Assembly: GCA_009763385.1 (NCBI GenBank)
Contig: CM019825.1
Span: 992,001-1,056,000, forward strand
Origin: Coix lacryma-jobi var. lacryma-jobi
Lineage: Eukaryota > Streptophyta > Magnoliopsida > Poales > Poaceae
Direction of reading: 5' to 3'
Length of the DNA stretch: 64,000 bases
Notes under the pieces: model-generated
Told to the model about the DNA's origin: nothing
Seen by the model: the letters and a program-made list of their open reading frames with translations, nothing else
Database searches by the model: none
Position numbers and translations under genes: made by a program
Shown here: positions 36,301 through 46,699 of the stretch, piece by piece
Layout of the letters: every line of letters begins with the position of its first letter
How positions within the stretch are numbered: position 1 is the first letter of the stretch

Positions 36301-36640
36301 CGAAGCCGAGTATGTGGCGGCCGGCGCTTGCTGTGCTCAACTACTTTGGATGAAGCAAACACTAAAGGACTTCGGATGTGAGCAAACCAAAATTCCACTT
36401 TTGTGTGACAATGAGAGTGCTATCAAACTAGCAAACAATCCCGTAAACCACTCTCGCACAAAACACATAGACATCCGACACCATTTCTTGAGAGACCATG
36501 AAGCCAAAGGAGATATCGCAATACGCCATGTGAGCACCGAAAAACAACTAGCCGATATCTTCGCAAAGCCTTTAGATGAGTCAAGATTTTGTGCTTTGAG
36601 GAGTGAACTAAATATCATTGATTCTCGTAACGTGGCTTGA
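33336..36640 (+). pseudogene. Copia pol (protease, integrase, reverse transcriptase, RNase H), broken
   Basis: In order are the protease active site WVLDSGCTNHMTG (about 33360), the GAG-pre-integrase motif LWHRRLAHVGMRNL, integrase with VRSDNGTEF near 34150 and NGVVERKNRTL near 34240, reverse transcriptase (35090-36106) with VDVKSAFLNG-like sequence and the catalytic YVDD at 35687-35698, and RNase H (36113-36640) with ALSTAEAEY. Frame changes fall near 33900-34050, near 34440-34620 and around 34830-35070. A stop at 36104-36106 separates reverse transcriptase from RNase H. The copy cannot make a full polyprotein. Confidence 0.9.
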
Positions 36641-36848
36641 GGTCTTGCACATATTTGTTTTCACCTAGAGACCTAGATAAATGGTTTGTCAAAATATTAT
36701 GTGTGATTTCAAAAATCTATTTTGCATACTTCACTTATGTCCATGGCTATGTATTGGTTATATGAAATCTGGACATGTTTGAAGTATGTGTAGTATACCA
36801 CACAAGGCTCTCTTGAAATCCCTCTCTGTCCTCTCTGTTTTTGTGCTG

Positions 36849-36939
36849 TCGGTGGTACCGCCATAGGGCGGTAGTACCGACGTCGGTTGTACCAGCTCTA
36901 TGAGCGGTACCACCGACCGGGTTTGACCGAGTATAAAAA
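36849..36939 (+). promoter_or_regulatory. Internal promoter of the copia extra ORF
   Basis: Three or four words of the LTR hairpin-repeat type (GGTGGTACCGCC, CGGTAGTACCGAC, GCGGTACCACCGACC) lie at 36851-36920. A TATA box (TATAAAAA, 36932-36939) follows. The spacing resembles the LTR promoter, as if a piece of U3 had been placed in front of the ORF. Two further words of the type lie inside the following intron (about 37338-37375). Confidence 0.6.
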
Positions 36940-37175
36940 GGGGCGCGGTGAATCTTTTCTAACCCTAGTCAATCCGTTTTGACCGCCCACCTCCTGCCTC
37001 TTCAGCCGCCGCCCGAGCACGTGCGCCACATCCTCCTCTATCTCCCTTCTCCTCCACCCAAATCCAAATCCCTTCGGTGGAAAGGTGCTTTGAAGGTTGG
37101 AGATCGTCGTGGTGGTGTTCTTGAAGCCCGAAGTTTCCTCCTTCATTGGATTTCGACCTCTTCACGAGTAGCAAG

Positions 37176-37487
37176 GTACTAGGGTGTTCATGCCCGATCT
37201 CTCAATGTACTTTGTTCTAGGTCGATTCCTTTGGTAGGATTGTTCTATCTAGTATGAAGATGCTTCTAGGATGTATGGTTCGCAAGTTCATAGCGATTTG
37301 GTAGATTGGATTGAAGGAAACCGCACGCTGCTGTGCGGTCGGTAGTACCGCCTCCAGGGGTCGGTAGTACCGCCCGCGCGCAGCTAGCCGTTCTACTTCC
37401 CGATTTCGATCGTCTTATTTGCTACATCCGTTGAAGTAATCTTTCCATCATCTTTGTCTCATGTTGGTCTATGCTATCTTTGTCTAG
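37176..37487 (+). other. Predicted 5' leader intron of the copia extra ORF
   Basis: A donor AAG|GTACTA at 37175/37176 and an acceptor TTTGTCTAG ending at 37487 define a 312-base intron. The ORF's ATG follows immediately at 37488. The call rests on splice-site shape and on the acceptor abutting the start codon. Confidence 0.5.
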
Positions 37488-39560
37488 ATGAGCCGGAGGC
37501 CCTCTCATGCTCGTTCCCCTAGTGATGATGATGAGGAGTATGCCGCCTTGGAGCAAGGTGGCCCAGTGCGAGGGGCGCCTCCGCGTCGCAATCCCGGGCG
37601 CCGTGTTCGGTCTAGGAGTATGGATGACTCCTCTCGTCAGGTCCATGGATGCTCGTCCGCGGGCCACACAGGCCGTCGCAGCGTGGATAACGCTAGGGGG
37701 AGCGGGAGCGGTCATGTCTGTGGCAGTGGGCATGCTGCTCCTTCGCCTCCTCCGCCTCCTCAGCCTTCTCCGCCCCCTGTCGCTGGTCCGGCTGGACGCC
37801 TGCACAGCGTCATTGTGGGAGGAGTGCCTTCAGCTGGTCTCGATCGTGAGGGTCGCTCCATCGATCCTCAAGTTGGACCGGCATCCCCTCGGACTTCAGG
37901 GTTGATGCTAATCAACCGGGCTTTTGACATGCACCCTGACGCCGAAGCTGTCATGTCCGCCGTCCCTCCCGCTCTTCTTGGAAATCCCATGAATTACTCC
38001 GATAGAAAGCGGGGTAGCTTGATGAGGAGGCAGCGTGAGGAGAACCCCTATCTGTTTGTTAGAGATGCTTCTGTGGATAGGAGGTTCTGGTCCAGGTTCC
38101 AGCAAGATTTCTACGTGACAGTGTGCTGGAAGGGTTTCTGTGCTAAGGGATATCCTCCTCTTTTTGCTCATAAGAGACTGGTTCTCTCCTCTCTGACCGA
38201 CAAAGATTCTGAGGACATTCAGGCCCTGGTGCAGAGGTTAGAGGAGTGGAGAGTTTTGGGGCTGATCTCTGGCGAGCGCAGCTTCAACCAGGAGATTCTC
38301 TGTCAGTATTGGGTCACTTTGTTCATTGATAAGGAAGCTCGCGTGCTGCATTGGATGACCCAAGGGGTCCACTACAGATGTGCCTTCGTCACATTTGCTC
38401 GGTTGTTGGGCTTCGATCATGTGGACAGAGATGCCCCTCGTCTTTCAGAGATGTATGGAGGGGGTATGTACTTAGAGCAGTTGCAGAGCTCAGGTGTCTA
38501 TTTGGATGGTGCAGTGGCGACCTTCAAGGTCCCTGGCCTGAAGCCCGCTTACTACGTCCTCAACAATATCATGCGCCTGACTCTGGATCCCAAAATTGGA
38601 GATCAAGATAACTTAAGAGATGATGCTGCCAAGGTCCTAGTCCGCTTTGCTCTGCCAGATGGACGGTTTAGCATCTCTCACTTTCTTTGGCAGAAAATCT
38701 CCGATGTTTACAATGATCCTCACAAGGCCTTGCCATATGCTCCATATCTTATGCATATCATTGAGCATGTGGTTGGCGCCACCTTCGAGTATGATCGCAC
38801 CATGAAGGAGTACAGTGTTCGCAAGTTCACCTCGGCTCCTTCCAAGGACAAAGAAAAAGTTGATGAAGGTGGTGAGGTCCCAGCAGATGCAGCAGCGCCT
38901 GGCGAGGCTCAGCCGGGTAGAGATGTTCCCCATGCTACCGCTCCTCCTCCGCGTCGTGAGAGGCGTAGGAGTGGCGGTCTTCGCTTCGCCCTTGGCAAGA
39001 TCTTTGAGTGGATGTGCTATCGGGCCGATCGTGACGAGCGACATCAGCAGGAGGTGCGTCAGCATCTCGGTCTTCCTTCGCGCTCTCCGGTCCGACCCCA
39101 TCCAGATCCGTTTGCTGAGTACGATGCTCAGGCCCGGAGTGGTGATGATGATGATGATGGTGGTCTCCCCCAGCAGCAGCCCCAGCAGCAGGCCCAGCAG
39201 CAGCCCCAGTTTCCAGGTGGTGGTGAGGCGAGTTTTTACAGCTCCATGTTGTATCCGCCCCATCAGTTCTATCCTCCGCCACCACCTCAGTACCAGCCTC
39301 ATTCCTTCTTCCCTGACTATGGTATGGGCACGTCCTTTGCTGGCGGGTCCACATCGTATCAAGGAGGGGGTGGTGGCTCGTACATGGGCTTTGCTGGCCT
39401 CAACGCCGATCCAGCTGGGAGTGGTGGTCCTCGCGACTCTACACCACCACCTGATTCTTCGGCTCCTTCATCCTTCCCTGGTGGTGACGTTGGAGAGAGT
39501 GTCTATTCCTCTCTCTTCGGGGGCTCTTATCATGATGGATCTTCTAGCAGCTATTATTGA
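37488..39560 (+). CDS. Extra ORF of the copia element (plant retrotransposon accessory protein)
   Basis: This 690-residue frame is uninterrupted although gag and pol of the same element are broken. The N-terminus (about residues 1-130) is charged, then Pro/Gly-rich. A folded-looking middle (about 150-440) has many aromatic residues, for example RRFWSRFQQDFYVTVCWKGF and FARLLGFDHV. It resembles the loosely defined plant transposon-protein domains seen in other LTR elements; that similarity is from memory. The tail from about residue 540 is low complexity, with Gln/Pro runs, then Tyr/Gly/Ser/Pro-rich sequence ending YSSLFGGSYHDGSSSSYY. No signal peptide or clear membrane helix is seen, so it does not look like an envelope protein. 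Function unknown. The own TATA box and leader intron suggest a separate transcript. Confidence 0.8.
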   Translation: MSRRPSHARSPSDDDEEYAALEQGGPVRGAPPRRNPGRRVRSRSMDDSSRQVHGCSSAGHTGRRSVDNARGSGSGHVCGSGHAAPSPPPPPQPSPPPVAGPAGRLHSVIVGGVPSAGLDREGRSIDPQVGPASPRTSGLMLINRAFDMHPDAEAVMSAVPPALLGNPMNYSDRKRGSLMRRQREENPYLFVRDASVDRRFWSRFQQDFYVTVCWKGFCAKGYPPLFAHKRLVLSSLTDKDSEDIQALVQRLEEWRVLGLISGERSFNQEILCQYWVTLFIDKEARVLHWMTQGVHYRCAFVTFARLLGFDHVDRDAPRLSEMYGGGMYLEQLQSSGVYLDGAVATFKVPGLKPAYYVLNNIMRLTLDPKIGDQDNLRDDAAKVLVRFALPDGRFSISHFLWQKISDVYNDPHKALPYAPYLMHIIEHVVGATFEYDRTMKEYSVRKFTSAPSKDKEKVDEGGEVPADAAAPGEAQPGRDVPHATAPPPRRERRRSGGLRFALGKIFEWMCYRADRDERHQQEVRQHLGLPSRSPVRPHPDPFAEYDAQARSGDDDDDGGLPQQQPQQQAQQQPQFPGGGEASFYSSMLYPPHQFYPPPPPQYQPHSFFPDYGMGTSFAGGSTSYQGGGGGSYMGFAGLNADPAGSGGPRDSTPPPDSSAPSSFPGGDVGESVYSSLFGGSYHDGSSSSYY

Positions 39561-40125
39561 TTCTTTGCTTATCTTGGCCTACCCGCTTTGGTACTTGATG
39601 CCAAAGGGGGAGTGTTAGGCTTATCTTGTTGTAATAGCTGTGAGAAAGGGTAATCTTTGAGACTAAGTGTGGTATGCTACATTTTATTTGTGATCTGCTG
39701 AGGATGTAAAACTTTTATGCTTATTGTTATATTCATGTTTGGTTCATCCTCGTTATTGATGCTCCTGTCATGGTGATTGTTGTTTTCGATATGGCTATGT
39801 GATTTGAGTTCTTTTCTTTATTCAATAGCCATTCGCTTTTCTTATTACATTGTTATGTGTATCACCATGTCATACCGTTTATGCATCACAAATTGATATA
39901 TTTGATGTTGTCACACACTTAGGCACCCCACGGATTGCAAAATTTAGGGGGAGCTCTTGTTCGTGTGTATGCAACCTTGCTTTCTAATCAAGGTTTGAAA
40001 TTCATATCCAAAGCATACACTAAGGGGGAGCTTCAACTAAATTTTAGAATTCAAAAGCTTCAATTCTTTCTATCCCTAATTGTAAGCCTAAGTTGGTTGT
40101 CATCAATTACCAAAAAGGGGGAGTT
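39561..40125. other. Region between the extra ORF and the 3' LTR, with repeated polypurine tracts
   Basis: The word GGGGGAG occurs four times, at about 39607, 39948, 40026 and 40117; the last abuts the 3' LTR as the polypurine tract that primes plus-strand synthesis. No coding sequence is seen. Confidence 0.7.
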
Positions 40126-42169
40126 TGAAAGTGCATTCGCCCCCAATGTGGGTTTTGGCTAATTAATGACAATCAAATTAGGGACTAACCAGTTTATAAA
40201 AGCATGTATGCAGGTGTTAGTCCTTTGAAAGATTTGAAATGTTGAAATCTCGTGAACAAAGCACGTAGGATATTTTTGGACATAAAGATGCCTAGCTCAA
40301 GTGGTAGTTTAAAATTTCAATTTTAAACTTGAGTTATAGGTAAGCCGGACTATGAAGAGGGTCACAAAGTAAGTTGGCTAGATGTGGAGAAAAGTGCTCA
40401 AATCGACTAACCTTAGTTCGCTTGAGAGACACCGCACAATCACGAACACGTAGAGGGTAATTTCATATGGTCGGTGGTACCGACCATGGGTGGTCGGTGG
40501 TACCGACCACGGCTTCTCTGCGCAGCGCTCTAACACCCTCTCTGTGTTGGTCAAAAAATGACCTGGCGGTAGTACCGCCATAACCTCGGTACTACCGCCC
40601 GCGGTGGTACCGACGCAAGGTCGGTAGTAACCTGGTTTTGCAACCCTCTCTGGATAGAGTTGTTTTTGACCTAGCGGTGGTACCGCCATTACCTCGGTAG
40701 TACCGCCCCCGGTGCTACCGACGCAAGGCCGGTGGTAACCAAGTTTGCAGAGCTCCCTGTGTAGAATTGAAAAAGGCCTGGCGGTGGTACCGCCATAACC
40801 TCGGTACCACCGGGATCGGAGGTACCGACGGAGGTCGGTGGTAACTTGGCTTTGCGAGGCTCTCTGTGTTGTGTTGAATATGACTTGGCGGTGGTACCGC
40901 CATAACCTCGGTACCACCGGCCTCGGAAGCACCGACCCAGGTTCGGTGGTTGAAAGTTTTTCAGGGCTCTCTGGACTTACTAGCCTTTGACTTGGCGGTG
41001 GTACCGCCATTACCTCGGTACCACCGACCTCGGAGGTACCGACCCTCGGACGGTAATTTCCGAGGGACCGAGTCCCTAACTGAGTTGCTCTCTGTTCGAG
41101 CTTGTTTTGGCCTGGCGGTGGTACCGCCATAACCTCGGTACCACCGGCCTCGGTGGTTCCGACCTTGGCCCGGTGCTTGTCAGTTTGACCAGATCTGGGT
41201 GTATGCGACCGTTGTGACATGGTCGGTGGTACCGACCATGGGTGGTCGGTGGTACCGACCAGCCTCGGGACTGGGGGAGTATAAATACATCCCCTCTTCA
41301 CTTTTCACACACACCCACTGATTCCACTTACTCATTGCACACCTAACGCAAGACAAACACTCTCCAAGCATTGACTCACCCCTCTCTCTCCCCCTTTGCT
41401 CCTAGATTCATTCCCTAGCGAGATTTGAGCTAGGGAAGTGAGATTCGAGAGTGGGAAGCATCAATCTTCGACTTGAGCACTTGGTTTCCATCTTGCCGGC
41501 TTGTTTTGTGTCTTTTACTCTTGAGCTCTTTGAGCTCTAGCCGGTTAGGTGTTCTTCGTGGTAGCCCGTATTGATTTACTTGTGAGGGCTCCCCGAAGCG
41601 TTTGTATTACCCTGAGATTTCTAGTAGAGATACTCTCGTAGCCTTTGTGGTTGCTTAAGTGAGGCGAGGAGGTGAAATAGACTCCGACCTTTGTGGTCAC
41701 CTCAACAACGAGGAAGTAGGCACTCCTTAGTGGATTGGCCGAACCTCGGGATAAATCTTGTGTCCCGTGTGCTTGTTGTTGTTGTCCCTATTTTCTCTAC
41801 TTCTCTTGTTATTGTGTTCTTCGTGTTCTTCCTATCCCTATCTCGTTCTTAGGTTGGGAAGGCTCGATCTACATCAAGGGGAGCAACCAAGGTTTGGTGA
41901 GAGTAGTTTTACCATAAATCATTCTTAGGAAAGTTGGCTAGAAACTTGTTTTATATTCATTGCTTACATTCATCGGATTTGTAGTTTCTTTTAGAATCCC
42001 GGTTGTGCCGTTTGTTTGTGTTGGTAGTACCGGTGTTTCACACCTGGTAGTACCTACCCAAACAAACCGGCCTCTCCGGTTGCTATCTAACTACATCTTA
42101 TAGTTTGTGAAGTTTCAGATAGTCAAAAATCACCTATTCACCCCCCTCTAGGCTGATTCGGTCCTTTCA
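40126..42169 (+). repeat. 3' LTR of the Copia element
   Basis: It has the same length (2044 bp) as the 5' copy, with about ten differences by eye, for example near 40607, 40732, 40802, 41050 and 41656. It includes the hairpin array (40468-41261) and a TATA box at about 41280-41288. Confidence 0.95.
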
Positions 42170-42174
42170 CCCCC

Positions 42175-45100
42175 GGTATCTTGACTGGTCTGATGCGCCG
42201 ATCACGTTCAACCGTGATGACCATCCGGACCATGTCGTAAATCCAGGGGCATACCCCCTCGTCGTCAACCCCGTCATCATCGACGTACGGTTCACCAAGG
42301 TGTTGATGGATGGGGGCTCGAGCCTCAACATCATATACCTCGAGACCCTCGACCTCCTTGGGATTTCGAGGGACCAGCTCCGACCCAGCGTCGGGGGGTT
42401 CCACGGAGTCGTGCCAGGGAAGAAGGCCCACCCCCTCGGGCGCATCGACCTACCTGTCTGCTTCGGCACGCCGACCAACTTCCGCTGGGAGACGCTCACC
42501 TTCGAGGTGGTCGGGTTCTAGGGGGCCTACCACGCCATCATCGGCAGGCCTGGCTACACCAAGAATATGGCGGTCCCCAACTACGCGTACTTAAAGCTCA
42601 AGATGCCAGGGCCGAAAGGGGTCATCACCGTCGACACCTCCTACGAACACGCGTACCACTGCGACGTGGAATGCGTCGAGCGTGGGGAGGCCAACGTCCA
42701 GGTCGACTCGCTCGAGGCCCTGGCCGCTCTGGCCACCGAGGAGGCCCCTGAAGCAAAGCGCCACGCCGGCACCTTCGAGCCGGCAGAGCACACCAAGCAG
42801 ATACCCGTCAACCCGACCTCGTCCGACGGCAGGACGCTGGCCATCAGTGCCAGCCTCGAGCCTAAATAGGAAGCAGTGCTCGTCGGCTTTCTCCGCGCAA
42901 ACATCGACATGTTTGCGTGGAGCCCTTCGGACATGCCAGGCATACCGAGGGGAGTCGCCGAGCACGCCTTGGAGATCCAGGCCGGGTCTAGACCTGTGAA
43001 GCAACGCCTGCGCCGCTTCGACGAGGAGAAGCGCAGGATCATCGGCGAGGAGGTGCATAAGCTTTTGGCGGCTGGATTCATCAAGGAGGTATTTCACCCG
43101 GAGTGGCTAGCTAACCCTGTGCTAGTTAGGAAAAAGAATGAAAAAATACGGATGTGTGTAGACTACACTGGTTTAAATAAAGCATGTCCAAAAGTTCCAT
43201 TTCCTTTACCTAGAATTGATCAGATTATCGATTCAACTACGGGGTGTGAAGTCCTTTCGTTTCTCGATGCGTATTCCGGCTACCGCCAGATTAAAATGAA
43301 AGAATCCGACGAGCTCGCCACCTCTTTCATTACGCCTTTCGGTATGTATTGCTATGTTACAATGACCTTCGGCCTTCGAAACGCCGGGGCAACGTATCAG
43401 CGTTGTATGTAGCATGTCTTCGGCGAGCACATAGGCAAAACCGTCGAGGCCTACGTCGATGACATCGTGGTTAAGACCAAGAGAGTCGGGGACCTCGTCA
43501 GCGATCTCGAGACCACGTTCGAGTGCCTCCGGGCCAAGAATGTGAAACTCAACCCCGAGAAATGTGTCTTTGGTGTGCCTCGAGGCATGCTACTTGGCTA
43601 CATCGTCTCGCAACGGGGGATCGAGGCCAACCCCGAAAAGATCTCAGCAATCACGAGGGTGGGCCCAATTCGAGACCTCAAGGGCGTACAGAAAGTGATA
43701 GGCTGCCTAGCCGCTCTCAGCCGGCTCATCTCGAGGCTAGGGGAAAAGGCGCTACCCCTCTACCGTCTGCTGAAGAAGACGGAACGCTTCGCGTGGACCA
43801 CCGAAGCCGAGGAGGCCCTTACCAAGCTGAAGGGGTTGCTGACTTCTGCGCCAATTCTCGTGCCGCCACGACCAGCCCAGGGTGACGATCCCCTCGAGCC
43901 TCTCCTCCTCTACGTGGCCGCAACCACCCAGGTGGTCAGCGCGGTCGTAGTCGCCGAGAGACACGAGGAGGGCCATGCGCTACCAGTCCAACGACCGGTG
44001 TACTTCATCAGTGAGGTGCTCTTCGAGGTCAAGGTCCGGTACCCGCACATCCAGAAGCTGCTCTACGGCATCATCATCACGAGGCGCAAGCTCTAGCATT
44101 ACTTCCTCGCTCATCCCGTGATGGTGGTATCGTCCTTCCCCCTCGGAGAGATCATCAACAACCGGGAGGCCACGGGGCGCATCGCCATTGGTCTGCTGAG
44201 CTGATGAGGGAGGCCATCACCTACGCTCCACGAAAAGCCATCAAGTCACAAGAGTTGGTGGACTTCGTTGCTGAGTGGACCGACACCCAGCTCCCACCGG
44301 CACAGATCCAAGCCGAGCTCTGGACCATGTACTTCGACGGGTCCCTCATGAAGATAGGGGCAGGCGCAGGCCTGCTCTTCATCTCACCCCTCAGAGTGCA
44401 CATGCGCTACCTGCTGCGTTTGCACTTCCCCGCCTCCAACAACGTCGCTGAGTACGAGGCCCTCGTCAACGGGCTGCGTATCGCCCTCGAGCTTGGGGTC
44501 CGACGCCTCGACGTTCGAGGGGACTCGCAGCTCGTCGTCAACCAGGTCATGAAGGCCTCAAGCTGCATCGATCCCAAGATGGAGGCATACTGCGGAGAAA
44601 TACGCAAGCTAGAAGACAAGTTCTACGGCCTCGAGCTCAACCACATCGCTCGAAGATACAACGAGGCCGCAGACGAGCTGGCTAAGTTAGCATCCACGCG
44701 CGGCACCATCCCACCAGATGTCTTCTCGAGGGACATTCTCGAGCCATCCATCAAAACCGGCCCGAGGGCTGGCCCCTCGATGCCACCCCTCGAGCCGGAC
44801 ACGGGGGCTCGACCTTCAACGCCACCCCTCGAGAACGACCCCTCGACATCCGCTGAAGCAATGCAGATCGACGCACCCGCCTCTTCTTCATCATGACCCC
44901 TCGACTGGCGGACGCCCTTCCTCGACTACCTGACGCAAGGCGCGCTACCAGAAGACAAGACGAAGGCCCGACACATCGCTCGAAAGGCCAAAACCTACTT
45001 CATCTACGGCGACGAACGAGAGCTGTACCGTCGAAGCCCATCAGGAATCCTTCAGCGCTGCATCCCCCTAGAGGAAGGACGCAGGCTCCTCGATGACATG

Positions 45101-46147
45101 CACTCAGGGGCTTGCGGCCATCACACAGCGCCAAGGACCTTAGTGGGGAATGCTTTCCGCCATGGCTTCTACTGGCCAACCGCCATCGGAGACGCCAAGC
45201 GCCTGGTTCGGGCCTGCCAAGGGTGTCAGTTCTATGCCAAGCAAACACACCAGCCCGCGCACGCACTGCAGATGATACCCATCACTTGGCCGTTTGCCGT
45301 CTGGGGGCTCGACATCGTGGGTCCCCTCAAGATGACAAATGGAAAGTACACGCATGTGCTCGTGGCCGTCGACAAATTCACCAAGTGGATCGAGGCTAGG
45401 CCTATAGGCAACCCCACCTCCGAGAAGGCCGTCGAGTTCATCTCTGACATCATGTACCGGTTTGGGGTGCCTAACGTCATCAACACCGACAATGGCACTC
45501 AATTCACAGGCAAAAAGTTCATCGATTTCTGTGACGACAACAACATCCGCGTGAACTGGGCCTCGGTCGCATACCCTCAATGCAATGGGCAGGTCAAGCG
45601 CGCCAACGGCATGATACTCCACGGGCTGAAGCCGAGGCTGTTCAAGACCCTCAAAGATTTTGGAAAGAAGTGGGCAGCAGAGCTCCCCTCGGTGCTGTGG
45701 GGCCTCAGGACTACGCCGAGTCGAGCCACCGGGTTCACTCCGTTCTTCCTAACCTACGACGCCGAGGCGGTCTTGCCCACGGACCTCGAGTACGGCTCCC
45801 CTCGACTTTGAGCCTACAACGAGCAAACCAACGACGAGAGGCTCGCCAACGCCAAGGACCAGCTCGAGGAGGCCCGAGACGTGGCGCTCATCAATTCCGC
45901 GCGCTACCAGCAAACACTTCGACGCTACCACGACAAGCACGTGCGCAAAAGGAACCTGGCGGTGGGGGACCATGTGCTTCAACGGCTGCAAGATAATCGA
46001 GGACGCCACAAGCTAACCCCTCCATGGGAGGGCCCTTACACCGTAGCTGAGGTGCTCAAGCCAGGAACATACAAGCTCTACGACGGCCAAGGCAGGATCC
46101 TGGCGAACGCGTGGAACATATCTCAGCTACGTCGCTTCTACCCTTGA
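42175..46147 (+). pseudogene. Gypsy pol (protease, reverse transcriptase, RNase H, integrase), broken
   Basis: This continues the gag-pol reading after the copia insert. Visible are the protease MDGGSSLNIIY (about 42306), reverse transcriptase with FLDAYSGYRQIKM and YVDD at 43452-43463, RNase H beginning YFDGS near 44330, integrase zinc-binding region (HSGACGHH..CQGCQ) and core (GLDIVGP, TDNGTQF), and a C-terminal tail ending at 46147. Stops lie at 42519, 42867, 43410, 44094, 44894 and 45809, with a frameshift near 44180. The catalytic Glu of the integrase, expected in NGQVERANG, is Lys (NGQVKRANG). Several stops are explained by C-to-T changes (CAG to TAG, CGA to TGA). Confidence 0.92.
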
Positions 46148-46699
46148 AGGCCTCGAGGCCTTCTACATTTTGTTGCTCTGTACAAACATGACAAATATGA
46201 ATGAACAAACTCGTGCATTGTCTTTCATTCTGCTTAGCAACTTAAGGTAGCCTCGACCCTGCCTTGCTCAAGGTCGAGCCTCCCTCAGGGGCTGACGGGG
46301 GGGTCCCCTCCCCCCAGACTCCGAAAAAAGCGCGCTTTTCTTTTCAAAAAATTCGACCCTTATCTCGATTCGCATCTCGAGCGTACTAGCAACGTCTAAT
46401 TCCGTAGATACCTCGAGCCTCCAAGAGTCGGGGGGCGTCGACGTAGACGGCCACCGACGCCCCCGGGCTACGGTACCCTACCTACGCCTCCCCTCGAGGA
46501 ACTCATGACGCGTATCGAAAGAACATAGACCAAGCCGGTAGAAACTCGAGCTAGCGACAAAGAGAAATGATCGAATAAATTTGAAAAGAAAACAGCTTCT
46601 TTAAGCAAACAAGTCACACGCATATAATGACCTCGAGGGTCTTAAGTCATGACATGAATTCTTACAAGGGCCTCGACGCCCAAATTTGGCACGCATGCC
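46148..46699. other. Gypsy non-coding spacer between pol and the antisense gene
   Basis: No ORF is supported. pol ends on the left and the antisense gene ends on the right, so the two genes converge here. Both transcripts would need terminators in this interval. None could be identified with confidence. Confidence 0.5.

Larger units (their letters stand above)
28757..42169 (+). mobile_element. Ty1/Copia LTR retrotransposon with an extra ORF, nested in the Gypsy gag
   Basis: Two LTRs of 2044 bp (28757-30800 and 40126-42169) are flanked by CCCCC (28752-28756 and 42170-42174). Protease and integrase precede reverse transcriptase and RNase H, which is the copia order. The initiator-methionine-type primer site (30803-30814), long LTRs, large gag with a coiled-coil extension, and a long region after pol with an extra ORF recall the SIRE/Maximus group; that placement is inference. 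gag and pol contain several stops and frameshifts, whereas the extra ORF (37488-39560) is open. The LTRs are about 99.5 percent identical, so the insertion is recent. Confidence 0.95.
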
